A stretch of 64,000 nt of DNA, from NCBI RefSeq assembly GCF_900167555.1, contig NZ_FUYF01000004.1:164755-228754 (forward strand). The letters run 5' to 3'. The notes beneath the pieces are model-generated. The model was not told where the DNA came from. It did not search any database and saw only the letters and a program-made list of their open reading frames with translations. The stretch is from Gemmiger formicilis. Its GTDB lineage: Bacteria > Bacillota > Clostridia > Oscillospirales > Ruminococcaceae. Positions 1 to 8,311 of the stretch are shown here, in pieces. The position numbers were made by a program, and so were the translations under genes. Within the stretch, counting starts at the first letter, position 1. The number at the start of each line of letters is the position of its first letter.

Positions 1-503
1 TGCTGGTCATTATTACGCTGCTGGTCATTCTGAACCTTGTCAACTCCCGCGCGGGCCGCGCCATCAAGGCCATCCGCGATAACGAGATCGCCGCGCGTTC
101 CGTCGGCGTCCCCATCACGAAGTACAAGCTCATGGCGTTTGTGACCTCCGCTGTCTTTGCGGGCGTTGCAGGCGTGCTCTACGCGCTGAACTACTCCTCG
201 CTGGTCGCGAAGAAGTTCGACTACAACACCTCGATTTTAATTCTGGTGTTCGTTGTTCTGGGCGGCATCGGCAACCTGCGCGGCTCGGTCATCGCCGCCG
301 CCGTGCTGACCGTTCTGCCTGAGCTGCTGCGCAGCATGAACGACTACCGTATGCTGATCTACGCCATCGTGCTGATCGTGGTCATGATTTTCAACCAGAG
401 CCCCGAAATGATTGCCCTGCGCAAGCGCCTGACCGCGCGCTTCCGCAAGGAGGATGCCGAGGGCAAGGGTGCCAAAGACAAAGAGAAAAAGGGGGTGGCG
501 TAA
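1..503 (+). CDS. livM: Branched-chain amino acid ABC transporter permease LivM, C-terminal part
   Basis: The reading frame is open from the left edge (first whole codon at base 3), so only the last 166 residues are present and the true start lies outside the window. The visible part begins with a hydrophobic segment, then the cytoplasmic coupling loop GRAIKAIRDNEIAARSVGV, which is the EAA-type motif of LivH/LivM permeases that docks on the ATPase. Further membrane segments follow (AFVTSAVFAGVAGVLYAL; ILILVFVVLGGIGNLRGS), and the protein ends in a charged, lysine-rich cytoplasmic tail. By family it forms the membrane channel for leucine, isoleucine or valine (or related amide) uptake with LivH. 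It abuts livG, whose ATG directly follows the TAA stop, consistent with one operon. Confidence 0.93.
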   Translation, partial: LVIITLLVILNLVNSRAGRAIKAIRDNEIAARSVGVPITKYKLMAFVTSAVFAGVAGVLYALNYSSLVAKKFDYNTSILILVFVVLGGIGNLRGSVIAAAVLTVLPELLRSMNDYRMLIYAIVLIVVMIFNQSPEMIALRKRLTARFRKEDAEGKGAKDKEKKGVA

Positions 504-1265
504 ATGGCACTGCTGGAGGTCAGTAACCTGGGTATTGCGTTCGGCGGCCTGCAGGCCGTTGCGCAGCTCGATCTTTCCATTGAAAAGGGTCATCTGTACG
601 GCCTGATCGGCCCCAACGGCGCGGGCAAGACGACGGTCTTTAACATGCTGACCGGCGTCTATAAGCCCACCGAGGGCAACATCATTCTGGACGGCAAGGA
701 CATTACCGGCCAGAACCCCGAGCTTATCAGCAAGTCCGGTATTGCACGTACCTTCCAGAATATCCGCCTGTTCAATGATATGACGGTGCTGGATAACGTC
801 AAGGTCGGTCTGCACAACCAGATTCGGTACAATATGTGGACAGGTATCCTGCGTCTGCCTGCTTACAAGGAAAAAGAGCACGAGATGAACCGCGAGGCCA
901 TGAAGCTGCTCAAAATCTTTGACCTGGATAAGGAGGCCGACTACAAGGCCAGCCAGCTGCCCTACGGCAAGCAGCGCAAGCTGGAAATTGCCCGCGCACT
1001 GGCCACGAACCCGAAGCTGCTGCTGCTGGACGAGCCCGCCGCCGGTATGAACCCCAACGAGACCGAGGAGTTGATGCACACCATTCACAGCGTGCGCGAC
1101 CAGTTCGGCGTCGCCATCCTGCTCATTGAGCACGATATGAACTTTGTCATGGGCATCTGCGAGGAGATCACCGTGCTGGACTATGGCCGTGTGATTGCCC
1201 GCGGCGACGGCAAAGCCATCCGCAACAACCCGAAGGTCATTGCGGCATATCTGGGAGGTGACTGA
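504..1265 (+). CDS. livG: Branched-chain amino acid ABC transporter ATP-binding protein LivG
   Basis: A 253-residue ABC ATPase, the usual LivG length. Walker A is GPNGAGKTT near residue 36. The signature region has the LivG-type form LPYGKQRKLEIARAL near residue 151 instead of LSGGQ. Walker B is LLLLDEPAAGMNP near residue 172, followed by the H-loop in LLIEHDMNFVM. The C-terminal extension ending KVIAAYLGGD is typical of LivG. It energises branched-chain amino-acid import on the inner face of the membrane, paired with LivF. The ATG immediately follows the livM stop, and livF begins two bases after its own stop, so expression is coupled. Confidence 0.96.
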   Translation: MALLEVSNLGIAFGGLQAVAQLDLSIEKGHLYGLIGPNGAGKTTVFNMLTGVYKPTEGNIILDGKDITGQNPELISKSGIARTFQNIRLFNDMTVLDNVKVGLHNQIRYNMWTGILRLPAYKEKEHEMNREAMKLLKIFDLDKEADYKASQLPYGKQRKLEIARALATNPKLLLLDEPAAGMNPNETEELMHTIHSVRDQFGVAILLIEHDMNFVMGICEEITVLDYGRVIARGDGKAIRNNPKVIAAYLGGD

Positions 1266-1267
1266 CG

Positions 1268-1987
1268 ATGGGCGAGATGCTTTCTGTCAAAAATATCAAT
1301 GTTTACTATGGCTCGATCCACGCCATCAAGGACGTTTCGTTCCATGTCAATGAGGGCGAGATCGTCACCCTGATCGGTGCGAACGGCGCGGGCAAGACCA
1401 CGACGATGCACGCAATCTCCGGTCTGCTGAAGCTGCAGAGCGGCGAGATCGACTACTGCGGCCAGACCATCAGCAAGATGGAGGCGCATAAGATCATCCG
1501 CCTGGGCCTGGCGCAGGTGCCGGAGGGCCGCCGCGTGTTCAGCGGCCTGACCGTGCAGCAGAACCTGCAGATGGGCGCGTACACACGTCGCGACGGCAAG
1601 GAGGCCATCCAGAATGACTTCGACATGGTCTTTGACCTGCTGCCGCGTCTGAAGGAGCGCCGCAACCAGCCCGCCGGTACGCTCTCCGGCGGCGAGCAGC
1701 AGATGCTGGCCATGGGCCGCGCACTGATGTGCAAGCCCAAAATGCTGCTGCTGGACGAGCCGTCCATGGGCCTGTCCCCGCTGCTGGTCAAGGAAATCTT
1801 CAAGATCATCCGCCAGGTCAACCGCAACGGCGTGACCGTGCTGCTGGTGGAGCAGAACGCAAAGATGGCCTTGGAAATCGCCAACCGCGCTTATGTTCTG
1901 GAGACCGGCACGATCAAGATGGAGGGCGAGGCCACCGAGCTCGCCAACAACATCGAGGTCCGCAAAGCATATCTGGGCTGCGAATAA
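1268..1987 (+). CDS. livF: Branched-chain amino acid ABC transporter ATP-binding protein LivF
   Basis: A 239-residue ABC ATPase. Walker A is GANGAGKTT near residue 37, the signature is LSGGEQQML near residue 139 and Walker B is LLLLDEPSMGLSP near residue 159. The segment VPEGRRVFSGLTVQQNL is a hallmark of LivF. It is the second nucleotide-binding subunit of the importer. A GGGAGGTGA ribosome binding site overlaps the end of livG. This is the last gene of the operon; a strong terminator follows directly. A periplasmic-type substrate-binding protein is not in the window and is probably upstream. Confidence 0.96.
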   Translation: MGEMLSVKNINVYYGSIHAIKDVSFHVNEGEIVTLIGANGAGKTTTMHAISGLLKLQSGEIDYCGQTISKMEAHKIIRLGLAQVPEGRRVFSGLTVQQNLQMGAYTRRDGKEAIQNDFDMVFDLLPRLKERRNQPAGTLSGGEQQMLAMGRALMCKPKMLLLDEPSMGLSPLLVKEIFKIIRQVNRNGVTVLLVEQNAKMALEIANRAYVLETGTIKMEGEATELANNIEVRKAYLGCE

Positions 1988-1996
1988 GTGCATACT

Positions 1997-2034
1997 AAAA
2001 AATCCTGTGTCCGCAAAAGGACACAGGATTTTTT
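1997..2034 (+). terminator. Intrinsic terminator of the liv operon
   Basis: A 12-bp perfect stem AATCCTGTGTCC / GGACACAGGATT with loop GCAAAA is flanked by A-rich sequence on the left and a T run on the right. It lies about 10 bases after the livF stop. Confidence 0.9.
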
Positions 2035-2049
2035 GTTATAAAGCCTCCC

Positions 2050-2124
2050 TTGTAGGGGCGAGCATTGCTCGCCCGCAGGGAAGCCGCACACACACGTAGG
2101 GGCGGATTCCATATCCGCCCGGGC
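2050..2124. repeat. Dispersed GTAGGGGC-type palindromic repeats (two units)
   Basis: Two short imperfect palindromes lie in a row. One is of the type GTAGGGGCGAGCATTGCTCG at about 2052, the other GTAGGGGCGGATTCCATATC at about 2096. The same motif recurs in at least eight other gaps of this window, in both orientations. It sits between converging operons. Confidence 0.85.
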
Positions 2125-2140
2125 ACATTGCGGCAGGAAC

Positions 2141-2803
2141 TCAGTATTCCTTCCGCTTATAAATCCCCACGCATACCTTATAGCTCACAAAATACACCGC
2201 CAGCAGCCCCACAAACGCTGCAACCAGCCCCGCCAGCAGCACTTCGTCGGAGGCATTGAACAGCTGCATCAAATCAGGCGAGACGGAAGCGACCAGCCCA
2301 ATACAACCGCCGAGCACACCGATGATCAGAAACAACCAGCTGCGGGCCTTGACACTGTTGAACCGATAGGACAGCGGCAGCAAAAGCGCGACCAACAGCA
2401 GCGCCATGCTGCCGCAGGCCAGCAGGGCTGCCAAACACTCGAGGGGCGGTACTTTATACGCGGCGTGCCAGAACAGCAGAGGCGGCAGCACATTGTTCAG
2501 CGCCACGATCAGCACCGTACACACTGTGCCCAGCGCCAGCCCGCACAGCCCAAACAGGTATTTGCTGCCCACAAGCTGCGCGGGTGTTACGGGCAGCGTG
2601 CGGACGTAGATGTCCCAATGGGAGTTCTCGTCAAACGAAATCGTGGAGGTGATCAGAATGGAAAATACAACGAGCAATGCATAGGCCATCCCGGTCTGCC
2701 CGGTCAGAATGCTGATGCCGCCGTAGAGGAACGCGATAAAAAATACAGTCTGTTTGTAGGAACTTGTCAGGGTGGCCCATTCTTTATACAAAAGCCCTTT
2801 CAT
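2141..2803 (-). CDS. ABC-2 type exporter membrane protein
   Basis: A 220-residue integral membrane protein with six hydrophobic stretches, for example TVFFIAFLYGGISILTGQTG, MALLLVALLLPLSY and LAGLVAAFVGLLAVYFVSY. The N-terminal MKGLLYKEWATL is typical of ABC-2 permeases of small bacitracin/Ytr-like exporters. It overlaps the upstream ATPase gene by four bases, so the two are translationally coupled and form one exporter. The substrate cannot be read from the sequence; in related GntR-ATPase-permease operons it is often a cell-wall-active peptide or unknown. Confidence 0.85.
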   Translation of the reverse strand: MKGLLYKEWATLTSSYKQTVFFIAFLYGGISILTGQTGMAYALLVVFSILITSTISFDENSHWDIYVRTLPVTPAQLVGSKYLFGLCGLALGTVCTVLIVALNNVLPPLLFWHAAYKVPPLECLAALLACGSMALLLVALLLPLSYRFNSVKARSWLFLIIGVLGGCIGLVASVSPDLMQLFNASDEVLLAGLVAAFVGLLAVYFVSYKVCVGIYKRKEY

Positions 2804-3660
2804 TGTGCATCCCTCCCGCTGTAAAACCGCATAATATCATCGAGCCTTGCCGCGTCGCAGACGGCCTCCGGCAAAAGCTCCTGCACGGTGCGCCGTTCCC
2901 TGACCAGACTTTCACACCCATAGGCCCCGCGCCTGGTGAACACCACCAGCCCGGCGGGCAGGGAAGTCAATACATCCTCGCCGCAGTGCAGCACGCCGTA
3001 TTCCTGCAAAAGGTCATCCTTGTTCTCCTGAAACAGCAGCTGCCCGTTGTGCAGGTACGCGATGGAATCCGCAATCTGCTCAAGGTCCGCCGTGATGTGG
3101 CTGCTCATGACAATGCTGTGCCGCTCGTCCTGGATGAACTCCAAAAACAGATCCAGTAGCTCACCGCGCACCACCGGGTCAAGACCGGCGGTGGCTTCGT
3201 CCAGCACCAGCAGCTCGGGGTCATGGGCCAGCGCCGCAGCCAGGCTCAGTTTCAACCGCATGCCGCGGCTGTACTCTTTGAGCTTCTTGCCTGCGTCCAG
3301 ACCAAAGCGGCGCAGATAGGCGGAAAAGCTGTCCGCATTCCACCGCGCACCGTACATTCCGGCCAGACTGCGCGCGACCTGCGCGGCGGTGAAGCTCCCG
3401 TAGAAAAAGGCATCCTCAAACACAACGCCAATCTTAGCGCGAGTGGCGGCATCGGCAGGGAAGCCGCCCAGCAGGTCAACCGTGCCGTCATCCGCCCGGT
3501 TGACGCCGCAGAGGATTTTCAAAAGCGTCGTCTTGCCTGCGCCGTTTTCGCCGATCAGCCCGACGATGCTGCCCGCGGGCACGGTCATATCCACCGGCCC
3601 AAGGGTAAAGTCTTTGTACTGCTTCGTGATGCCGCGTAAAGCGGCGGTGCTTGCTGCCAT
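2800..3660 (-). CDS. ABC exporter ATP-binding protein
   Basis: A 286-residue ABC ATPase with Walker A GENGAGKTT near residue 37 and Walker B LLVLDEATAGLDP near residue 155. The signature is degenerate (YSRGMRLKLSLAAAL in place of LSGGQ), as is common in the BcrA/YtrB exporter group. The H-loop lies in IVMSSHITADLEQ. A C-terminal extension of about 80 residues follows the ATPase core. It is flanked by a GntR repressor gene upstream and the membrane subunit downstream, all on the minus strand with overlaps or gaps of a few bases. Confidence 0.9.
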   Translation of the reverse strand: MAASTAALRGITKQYKDFTLGPVDMTVPAGSIVGLIGENGAGKTTLLKILCGVNRADDGTVDLLGGFPADAATRAKIGVVFEDAFFYGSFTAAQVARSLAGMYGARWNADSFSAYLRRFGLDAGKKLKEYSRGMRLKLSLAAALAHDPELLVLDEATAGLDPVVRGELLDLFLEFIQDERHSIVMSSHITADLEQIADSIAYLHNGQLLFQENKDDLLQEYGVLHCGEDVLTSLPAGLVVFTRRGAYGCESLVRERRTVQELLPEAVCDAARLDDIMRFYSGRDAQ

Positions 3661-3663
3661 AGG

Positions 3664-4035
3664 TCAGCCCTCCCACAAAAGGCGCAGCGTCTCTGCAACC
3701 TCGTCATAGCCGATGCCACTCAGCCGCGCGGCGTCCACCGCGCCCTGCAGGCAGTCCTCGACCTTTTTTAAATGCTCCTCGCGCAGCAGGGCGGGGTTCT
3801 GCTCGGCGACAAAGCTGCCCCGGCCCTGCTGGGTCAGGATAAAGCCGTCGCGCTCCAGATCCTCATACGCGCGCTTCGTTGTGATGACGCTGATGCGCAG
3901 CTCCCTGGCCAAAAGCCGGATGCTGGGCAGTGCGTCGCCGGGGCGCAGCGCGCCGGACAGGATCTGCTGCTTGATCTGCCGCGTGATCTGCGCGTAGATC
4001 GGCTCCTGCCCGGAGTTGGAAAGATAAATCTGCAT
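3664..4035 (-). CDS. GntR family transcriptional regulator, YtrA type
   Basis: A 123-residue protein. The N-terminal winged helix-turn-helix covers about residues 8-78 (PIYAQITRQIKQQILSGALR, then SIRLLARELRISVITTKRAY and DLERDGFILTQQGRGSFV). Only a short helical tail of about 45 residues follows, which is the layout of the YtrA subfamily. These regulators normally repress their own ABC transporter operon. It is the first gene of the operon with the two ABC genes, and its promoter overlaps an inverted repeat, which supports autorepression. The effector is unknown. Confidence 0.92.
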   Translation of the reverse strand: MQIYLSNSGQEPIYAQITRQIKQQILSGALRPGDALPSIRLLARELRISVITTKRAYEDLERDGFILTQQGRGSFVAEQNPALLREEHLKKVEDCLQGAVDAARLSGIGYDEVAETLRLLWEG

Positions 4036-4080
4036 TGTCAGAAGCTCCTTGTAGTCGAACTGTACATATCCGATATTTAC

Positions 4081-4109
4081 AGTATATACACGCTATACAC
4101 GGTTGTCAA
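4081..4109 (-). promoter_or_regulatory. Sigma-A promoter of the GntR/ABC operon with overlapping inverted repeat
   Basis: Read on the minus strand, TTGACA (4104-4109) and TATACT (4081-4086) are separated by exactly 17 bases. Inside the spacer and -10 lies GTATA-N7-TATAC (4082-4098), a plausible operator for the GntR product. The promoter match is clear; the operator role is inference. Confidence 0.75.
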
Positions 4110-4121
4110 GAGGAATGGCAC

Positions 4122-4156
4122 AAAAAATCCCCGTGCTCATGGAGAGCACAGGGGAA
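4122..4156 (-). terminator. Intrinsic terminator of the DUF4364 gene
   Basis: On the minus strand, CCCCTGTGCTC pairs with GAGCACGGGG (one bulged base) and is followed by ATTTTTTG. It lies just after the stop of the gene at 4166-4741. Confidence 0.8.
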
Positions 4157-4165
4157 AAGGCTTGC

Positions 4166-4741
4166 TTACATCAGCCCTGCCGGGGGGCGGTCATCCTCGC
4201 TGCCGGGCTGGGTAAGGGCGTTCAGCAGCTTCGGGAAAATATCACTGCCGTGCGCAATAAAGTTGTTCTTGATCATCTCGGCGGTCAGCTTATCCGGCAT
4301 GGCCAGCTCCATGCGGAACACATCGCTGCCCATGTCGGCAATCGAGCAGACCACGCTGAACTGGCCGTCCTTCTCCTGCACAACGGCGCGGTTCGACGCG
4401 GCGCGGTGCCGCCAGCTGCGGATCTGCATGACGGCGCGGATCGCGCTCTCCCGCACGGTGCGGGGCAGGTCGTAGGCCAGCGTGTCCGCCACGGTGGTGC
4501 CGCGGCGTGTAATGGTATACCGCCCGTCCTCGTCCACGGTGACAAGCTGCTGCTTTTCGACCTCGGCCAGGGCGTCGGCAAACTCAAAATAATTGACAAG
4601 CTGTTCCTGCAAAAGCGCACCCTGCATCGTTTCGCGCTTTACGGGGCCTGCCACTTTGACAAGGTAGCAGAGCAACATACGGATCTGCGTGTCGTCTGTA
4701 AGGCCGCCCGGGCGCACCCCGGCGGTGAATGCCTCTGCCAT
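4166..4741 (-). CDS. DUF4364 family protein
   Basis: A 191-residue soluble protein. I place the start at ATG 4741, with AGGAA nine bases upstream; a GTG three codons earlier (4750) is possible. The N-terminal GLTDDTQIRMLLCYLVK, the winged-helix-like EQLVNYFEFADALAEVEKQQ and the pattern VDEDGRYTITRRG are those of the DUF4364 family. That family is widespread in Clostridia, of unknown function, and has a predicted N-terminal winged-helix fold. It stands alone with its own terminator. Confident as a gene and family; no biochemical role can be given. Confidence 0.85.
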   Translation of the reverse strand: MAEAFTAGVRPGGLTDDTQIRMLLCYLVKVAGPVKRETMQGALLQEQLVNYFEFADALAEVEKQQLVTVDEDGRYTITRRGTTVADTLAYDLPRTVRESAIRAVMQIRSWRHRAASNRAVVQEKDGQFSVVCSIADMGSDVFRMELAMPDKLTAEMIKNNFIAHGSDIFPKLLNALTQPGSEDDRPPAGLM

Positions 4742-4847
4742 CGTAACCACTTCCTCGACAAAATTTCATCTATCTCATATTATACACGCCGCGGCGGGCC
4801 GTGGCAAGATGGCAAAATCCAAAAGTGACAAAAATCGGACGCCAAAA

Positions 4848-5756
4848 TCAAAATACCGTTTCGATCTGCTTGCGGCTCTGCGGTGTGGAGTAGGTCCACC
4901 GCTTGAGCCGCCCGCGGGTCACGAAATAGTGCGGCTCAAACCGCAGGGGCTGGCCCAAATTCTTGTTGACCACGACCAGCTTGATCTTCATTTTATCGGG
5001 CAGGATGTTCTTGATGTACACGCTCACGGCCTGCCCGGGGCGCAGTGTGGAGTCCGCCTCCGCCAGCCCCGCCAGGTTCGGTGCGATTTCAATAAAGACG
5101 CCGTATTCCTCGACGCTGCGCACAATTCCGACGACGGTCTCCCCGGCGGCAAAGCAGGCTGCGTTCTCGCTCCAGGTGCCCAGCAGCTCGCGCAGCGTCA
5201 GCACAATGCGCCCCTGCACGTCGCGGTTCTTGATGGCACACAAAAGCTGCTGGCCGACCTGCACCCGGTCCGCGGGCGAGGCAATGCGGCTGACCGACAG
5301 GCAGTCGATGGGCAGCAGCGCCGCAATGCCGCAGCCGATGTCGCAGAACGCGCCGAAATTCTCAATGTGGGTCACGGTGCAGGGAATGACGCTGCCGGCC
5401 TCCAGCGTATCAAGGTACTGTGCCCGGCAGCGGCGCTGTGCCTCGGCGCGGGAGAGCAGGTAGTATTCCTCGCCGTTATCGTCAAACTCGGTGCCCATGA
5501 TGACAAAGCAGGTCGGGCGGCCTACCCGGGTCAGCACGGCAATGTCCTTGACGGTCTCGCCGGGAGCGGCGTCCACACAGTCCGCAAACGGCATGATGCC
5601 GCGCAGCCCGCCCAGCTCAAACCGCAGGCGGTGCCCTGTGTCGTAGGCCAGGGCTGTGCTTTGCAGCACCTCGCCGCTGGCCATGCAGCGGCTCAGTTCC
5701 TCGCGGCTCAGGTGGTTCGCATTGCGGCAAAGGCCTTCGGCTCGATATTCCAACAT
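4848..5756 (-). CDS. S1 RNA-binding domain protein
   Basis: A 302-residue protein with two clear S1/OB-fold repeats. The first is at about residues 121-195 (GSVIPCTVTHIENFGAFCDI...ALLPIDCLS). The second is at about 204-262 (GETVVGIVRSVEEYGVFIEI...LAGLAE). The N-terminal 110 residues look like a further degenerate OB domain (RLRFELGGLRGIMPFADC). It resembles the clostridial S1-like proteins annotated as RpsA-like or general RNA-binding, but is shorter than ribosomal protein S1 of proteobacteria. A role in RNA binding is likely; the target is unknown. Confidence 0.85.
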   Translation of the reverse strand: MLEYRAEGLCRNANHLSREELSRCMASGEVLQSTALAYDTGHRLRFELGGLRGIMPFADCVDAAPGETVKDIAVLTRVGRPTCFVIMGTEFDDNGEEYYLLSRAEAQRRCRAQYLDTLEAGSVIPCTVTHIENFGAFCDIGCGIAALLPIDCLSVSRIASPADRVQVGQQLLCAIKNRDVQGRIVLTLRELLGTWSENAACFAAGETVVGIVRSVEEYGVFIEIAPNLAGLAEADSTLRPGQAVSVYIKNILPDKMKIKLVVVNKNLGQPLRFEPHYFVTRGRLKRWTYSTPQSRKQIETVF

Positions 5757-5816
5757 TTTCGGTTCCTCATTTCTTATAAGATTTGTGATTACTTACTAAA
5801 CTTTTATGCGGGAGAT

Positions 5817-5845
5817 TTGCAAAACAACACAGGCTGTACTATAAT
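5817..5845 (+). promoter_or_regulatory. Sigma-A promoter upstream of the DUF951 gene
   Basis: TTGCAA at 5817-5822 and a perfect TATAAT at 5840-5845 are separated by 17 bases. The start codon lies about 37 bases further on. Confidence 0.85.
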
Positions 5846-5881
5846 AAGAATGATATTTTTGAAAGAAAGGCGGTGTGCCGT

Positions 5882-6070
5882 ATGGACGTACAGGTCGGAG
5901 ACGTCATCCAGACCAAGAAGCCGCACCCCTGCGGTGCGAACCGTTTCGATGTACTGCGCGTAGGCATGGATTTCAAGATCAAATGCCAGGGCTGCGGGCA
6001 TGAGATCATGCTGCCGCGTGCCAAGATCGAGCGCAACATCAAAAAAGTTCTGCGCGCGGGGGAGCAGTAG
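5882..6070 (+). CDS. DUF951 family small protein
   Basis: A 62-residue protein starting at ATG 5882, where AAAGG lies 11 bases upstream. A GTG at 5873 is in frame but only two bases from that site, so it is less likely. MDVQVGDVIQTKKPHPCG, then IKCQGCGHEIMLPR, gives one Cys plus a CxxC, a small zinc-ribbon-like arrangement typical of DUF951 (YyzM-like) proteins. These are often encoded near prfA, engD or parB genes in Bacillota. Function unknown; an RNA- or DNA-associated role is possible because the protein is basic. Confidence 0.9.
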   Translation: MDVQVGDVIQTKKPHPCGANRFDVLRVGMDFKIKCQGCGHEIMLPRAKIERNIKKVLRAGEQ

Positions 6071-6099
6071 CGGGGTTTTGCATAAGTACGCGGGTCGCC

Positions 6100-6186
6100 C
6101 ATTGTAGGGGCGAGCATTGCTTGCCCACGGAACGCAACGGCAGCCGCAAAGCGCCCGGGTCGTCGGGGACGCCGACCCCTACAGCC
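6100..6186. repeat. GTAGGGGC / CCCCTAC bounded repeat unit
   Basis: A forward GTAGGGGCGAGCATTGCTTG palindrome at about 6104 and an inverted copy ending CCGACCCCTACA at about 6183 bound an 80-90 bp unit between the DUF951 gene and prfA. It belongs to the same family as the other dispersed palindromes. Confidence 0.8.
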
Positions 6187-6198
6187 AAAGGAGAACCT

Positions 6199-7287
6199 AT
6201 GCAGAACTTTACCGAACTCTACGAGGTCGAGCGCCGCTATGAGGAGCTGGCCCACAGAATGTCCACGCCCGATGCGGCGGCCAACGCCGACGAGTACGCG
6301 CGGATGATGCGTGATTACAAAGAGCTTACCCCCCTGATCGAAGAATACCGCCGTTACACCGACCTGCAGCAGCAGGAAGCGGACGCAAAGGAAATGCTGG
6401 CCGCAGAGTCAGACCCGGCGTTTGCTGCTATGGTACAGCAGGAGCTGTGCGAAATTGGCCGGAATCTGGCACAGAGCGAAGAGAATCTGCGTCTGCTGCT
6501 CATCCCGAAGGACGCCGATGACGAAAAAAGCGTCATTCTGGAGATTCGCGCCGGTGCCGGCGGCGAGGAGGCCGCGCTGTTTGCCCACAGCCTGTGGCGC
6601 ATGTACACAATGTACGCCGCCAGGCGCGGATGGCAGTGCGAGACGATCAGCGAAAACCCGACGGAGCTCGGCGGCGTGAAGGAGATCGTCTTTTCCGTCG
6701 AGGGGCCGGACGTCTACAGCCGCCTGAAATTCGAGAGCGGCGTCCACCGCGTCCAGCGCGTGCCCGAGACAGAGACGCAGGGCCGCATCCACACCTCCAC
6801 CGTCACCGTGGCCGTTATGCCCGAGGCCGAGGAGGTCGAGCTGGAGATCAACCCAAAAGACCTGCGCATTGACACATTCCGCTCGTCGGGCGCGGGCGGC
6901 CAGCACATCAACAAGACGTCGTCCGCCATCCGTGTGACCCATCTGCCCACCGGTATGGTCGTGGAATGCCAGGACCAGCGCAGCCAGCGGGAGAACAAGG
7001 ACCGTGCCTTAAAGGTCCTGCGCAGCCGTCTTTTGCAGCAGAAGCAGGACGCCTACGACGAGGAATACAACGCCCGCCGCCAGAGCCAGGTCGGCAGCGG
7101 TGACCGCAGCGAAAAGATACGCACCTACAACTTCCCGCAGGACCGCGTGACCGATCACCGCATCGGCCTGACGCTGCGTAATTTGCAGGGTGTGCTGGAC
7201 GGCGACCTGGACCGCGTGGTCGAGCCGCTGATTTTGGCAGACCGGGAAGAAAAACTGAAGCAAAGCAGTACAGAAGAAGGAAAATAA
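6199..7287 (+). CDS. prfA: Peptide chain release factor 1
   Basis: A 362-residue class-I release factor. I start it at ATG 6199, with AAAGGAG at 6187-6193; a more upstream in-frame ATG would add 26 residues translated from the repeat. The GGQ catalytic motif lies in SSGAGGQHINKTSSA near residues 232-236. The anticodon-like PxT motif (PET) lies near residues 188-190 and marks RF1 (UAA/UAG) rather than RF2. It releases finished peptides at the ribosome and is the target of PrmC methylation at the GGQ glutamine. It heads a plus-strand run with tsaC and coaE; the usual partner prmC is not adjacent here. Confidence 0.97.
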   Translation: MQNFTELYEVERRYEELAHRMSTPDAAANADEYARMMRDYKELTPLIEEYRRYTDLQQQEADAKEMLAAESDPAFAAMVQQELCEIGRNLAQSEENLRLLLIPKDADDEKSVILEIRAGAGGEEAALFAHSLWRMYTMYAARRGWQCETISENPTELGGVKEIVFSVEGPDVYSRLKFESGVHRVQRVPETETQGRIHTSTVTVAVMPEAEEVELEINPKDLRIDTFRSSGAGGQHINKTSSAIRVTHLPTGMVVECQDQRSQRENKDRALKVLRSRLLQQKQDAYDEEYNARRQSQVGSGDRSEKIRTYNFPQDRVTDHRIGLTLRNLQGVLDGDLDRVVEPLILADREEKLKQSSTEEGK

Positions 7288-7291
7288 AGCT

Positions 7292-8311
7292 ATGAAAACA
7301 CAGGTTTTGCCCATCACGCCGGAGAGCGTGGCACTGGCCGCCCGGCTTTTGCAGCAGGGTGAGCTCGTCGCCCTGCCGACGGAGACGGTCTACGGCATTG
7401 CCGCCGACGCCCGCAACGGCGAGGCAGTCAAGAAAATTTTTGAGGCGAAGGGCCGCCCGCAGGATAACCCGCTCATTGTGCATATCTGCGGCATGGAGAT
7501 GCTGAACGGCATCGTCTCCGAGGTGCCCGAGCGCGCCAAAAAGCTGGCTGCCGCCTTCTGGCCCGGCCCGCTGACGATGGTCATGCCCCGCGGCCCCGAG
7601 GTCAGCGACGTGACCTGCGCGGGCCTTGACACCGTCGGCGTGCGGATGCCGTCCCACCCGGTAGTGCAGCAGGTCATACGGACAAGCGGCGTCGCGTTTG
7701 CCGCGCCGTCGGCAAATCTTTCCGGCAAGCCCAGCCCGACGAACGCGCCGGACACGCTGGCCGATATGGATGGCCGTCTGCCGCTGATTCTCGACGGCGG
7801 CGAGTCCAACGTCGGTGTCGAGTCCACCGTCGTCGCCGTGACGGGGGAGCACCCGATGCTGCTGCGCCCCGGCTACGTCACGAAGGAGCAGATGGAGGCC
7901 GTTTTGGGCGAGGAGGTCCTCGTCAGCCCGGCCATCCTTGAAAAGCTCAGGGACGGCGAGGTCGCGCGCTCGCCCGGCATGAAGTACAAGCACTACGCCC
8001 CCAAGGCGCAGGTCACGATCCTGCGCGGCGATTTTGCTAAATACAAAGAATTTATCAAGCAGCATACCGAACCCGGCGTCTGGGCGCTCTGCTTTGACGG
8101 GGAGGGCGCACAGCTGGGCGTGCCGTTCATCGAGTACGGAAAAAACCATGACGGCGTGACCCAGGCACACCACCTGTTCACAGCGCTGCGCGATTTGGAC
8201 AAGCACGGTGCGCAGGTCGTCTACGCCCGCTGCCCCGAGCAGGACGGCGTCTCGATGGCGGTCTACAACCGACTCATCCGCGCCGCGGCGTTCCGGGTGG
8301 TCGAGCTATGA
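7292..8311 (+). CDS. tsaC: L-threonylcarbamoyladenylate synthase (Sua5/YwlC type)
   Basis: A 339-residue two-domain protein. The YrdC domain covers about residues 1-205 (LPTETVYGIAADA, KGRPQDNPLIVHI, FWPGPLTMVM, AAPSANLSGKPSPTNA). The smaller C-terminal Sua5 domain starts near residue 225 (SPGMKYKHYAPKAQV). It makes threonylcarbamoyl-AMP from threonine, bicarbonate and ATP for the universal t6A37 modification of ANN-decoding tRNAs. Bacillus YwlC has the same long form. It begins five bases after the prfA stop and overlaps coaE by four bases, so it is part of one operon. Confidence 0.95.
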   Translation: MKTQVLPITPESVALAARLLQQGELVALPTETVYGIAADARNGEAVKKIFEAKGRPQDNPLIVHICGMEMLNGIVSEVPERAKKLAAAFWPGPLTMVMPRGPEVSDVTCAGLDTVGVRMPSHPVVQQVIRTSGVAFAAPSANLSGKPSPTNAPDTLADMDGRLPLILDGGESNVGVESTVVAVTGEHPMLLRPGYVTKEQMEAVLGEEVLVSPAILEKLRDGEVARSPGMKYKHYAPKAQVTILRGDFAKYKEFIKQHTEPGVWALCFDGEGAQLGVPFIEYGKNHDGVTQAHHLFTALRDLDKHGAQVVYARCPEQDGVSMAVYNRLIRAAAFRVVEL

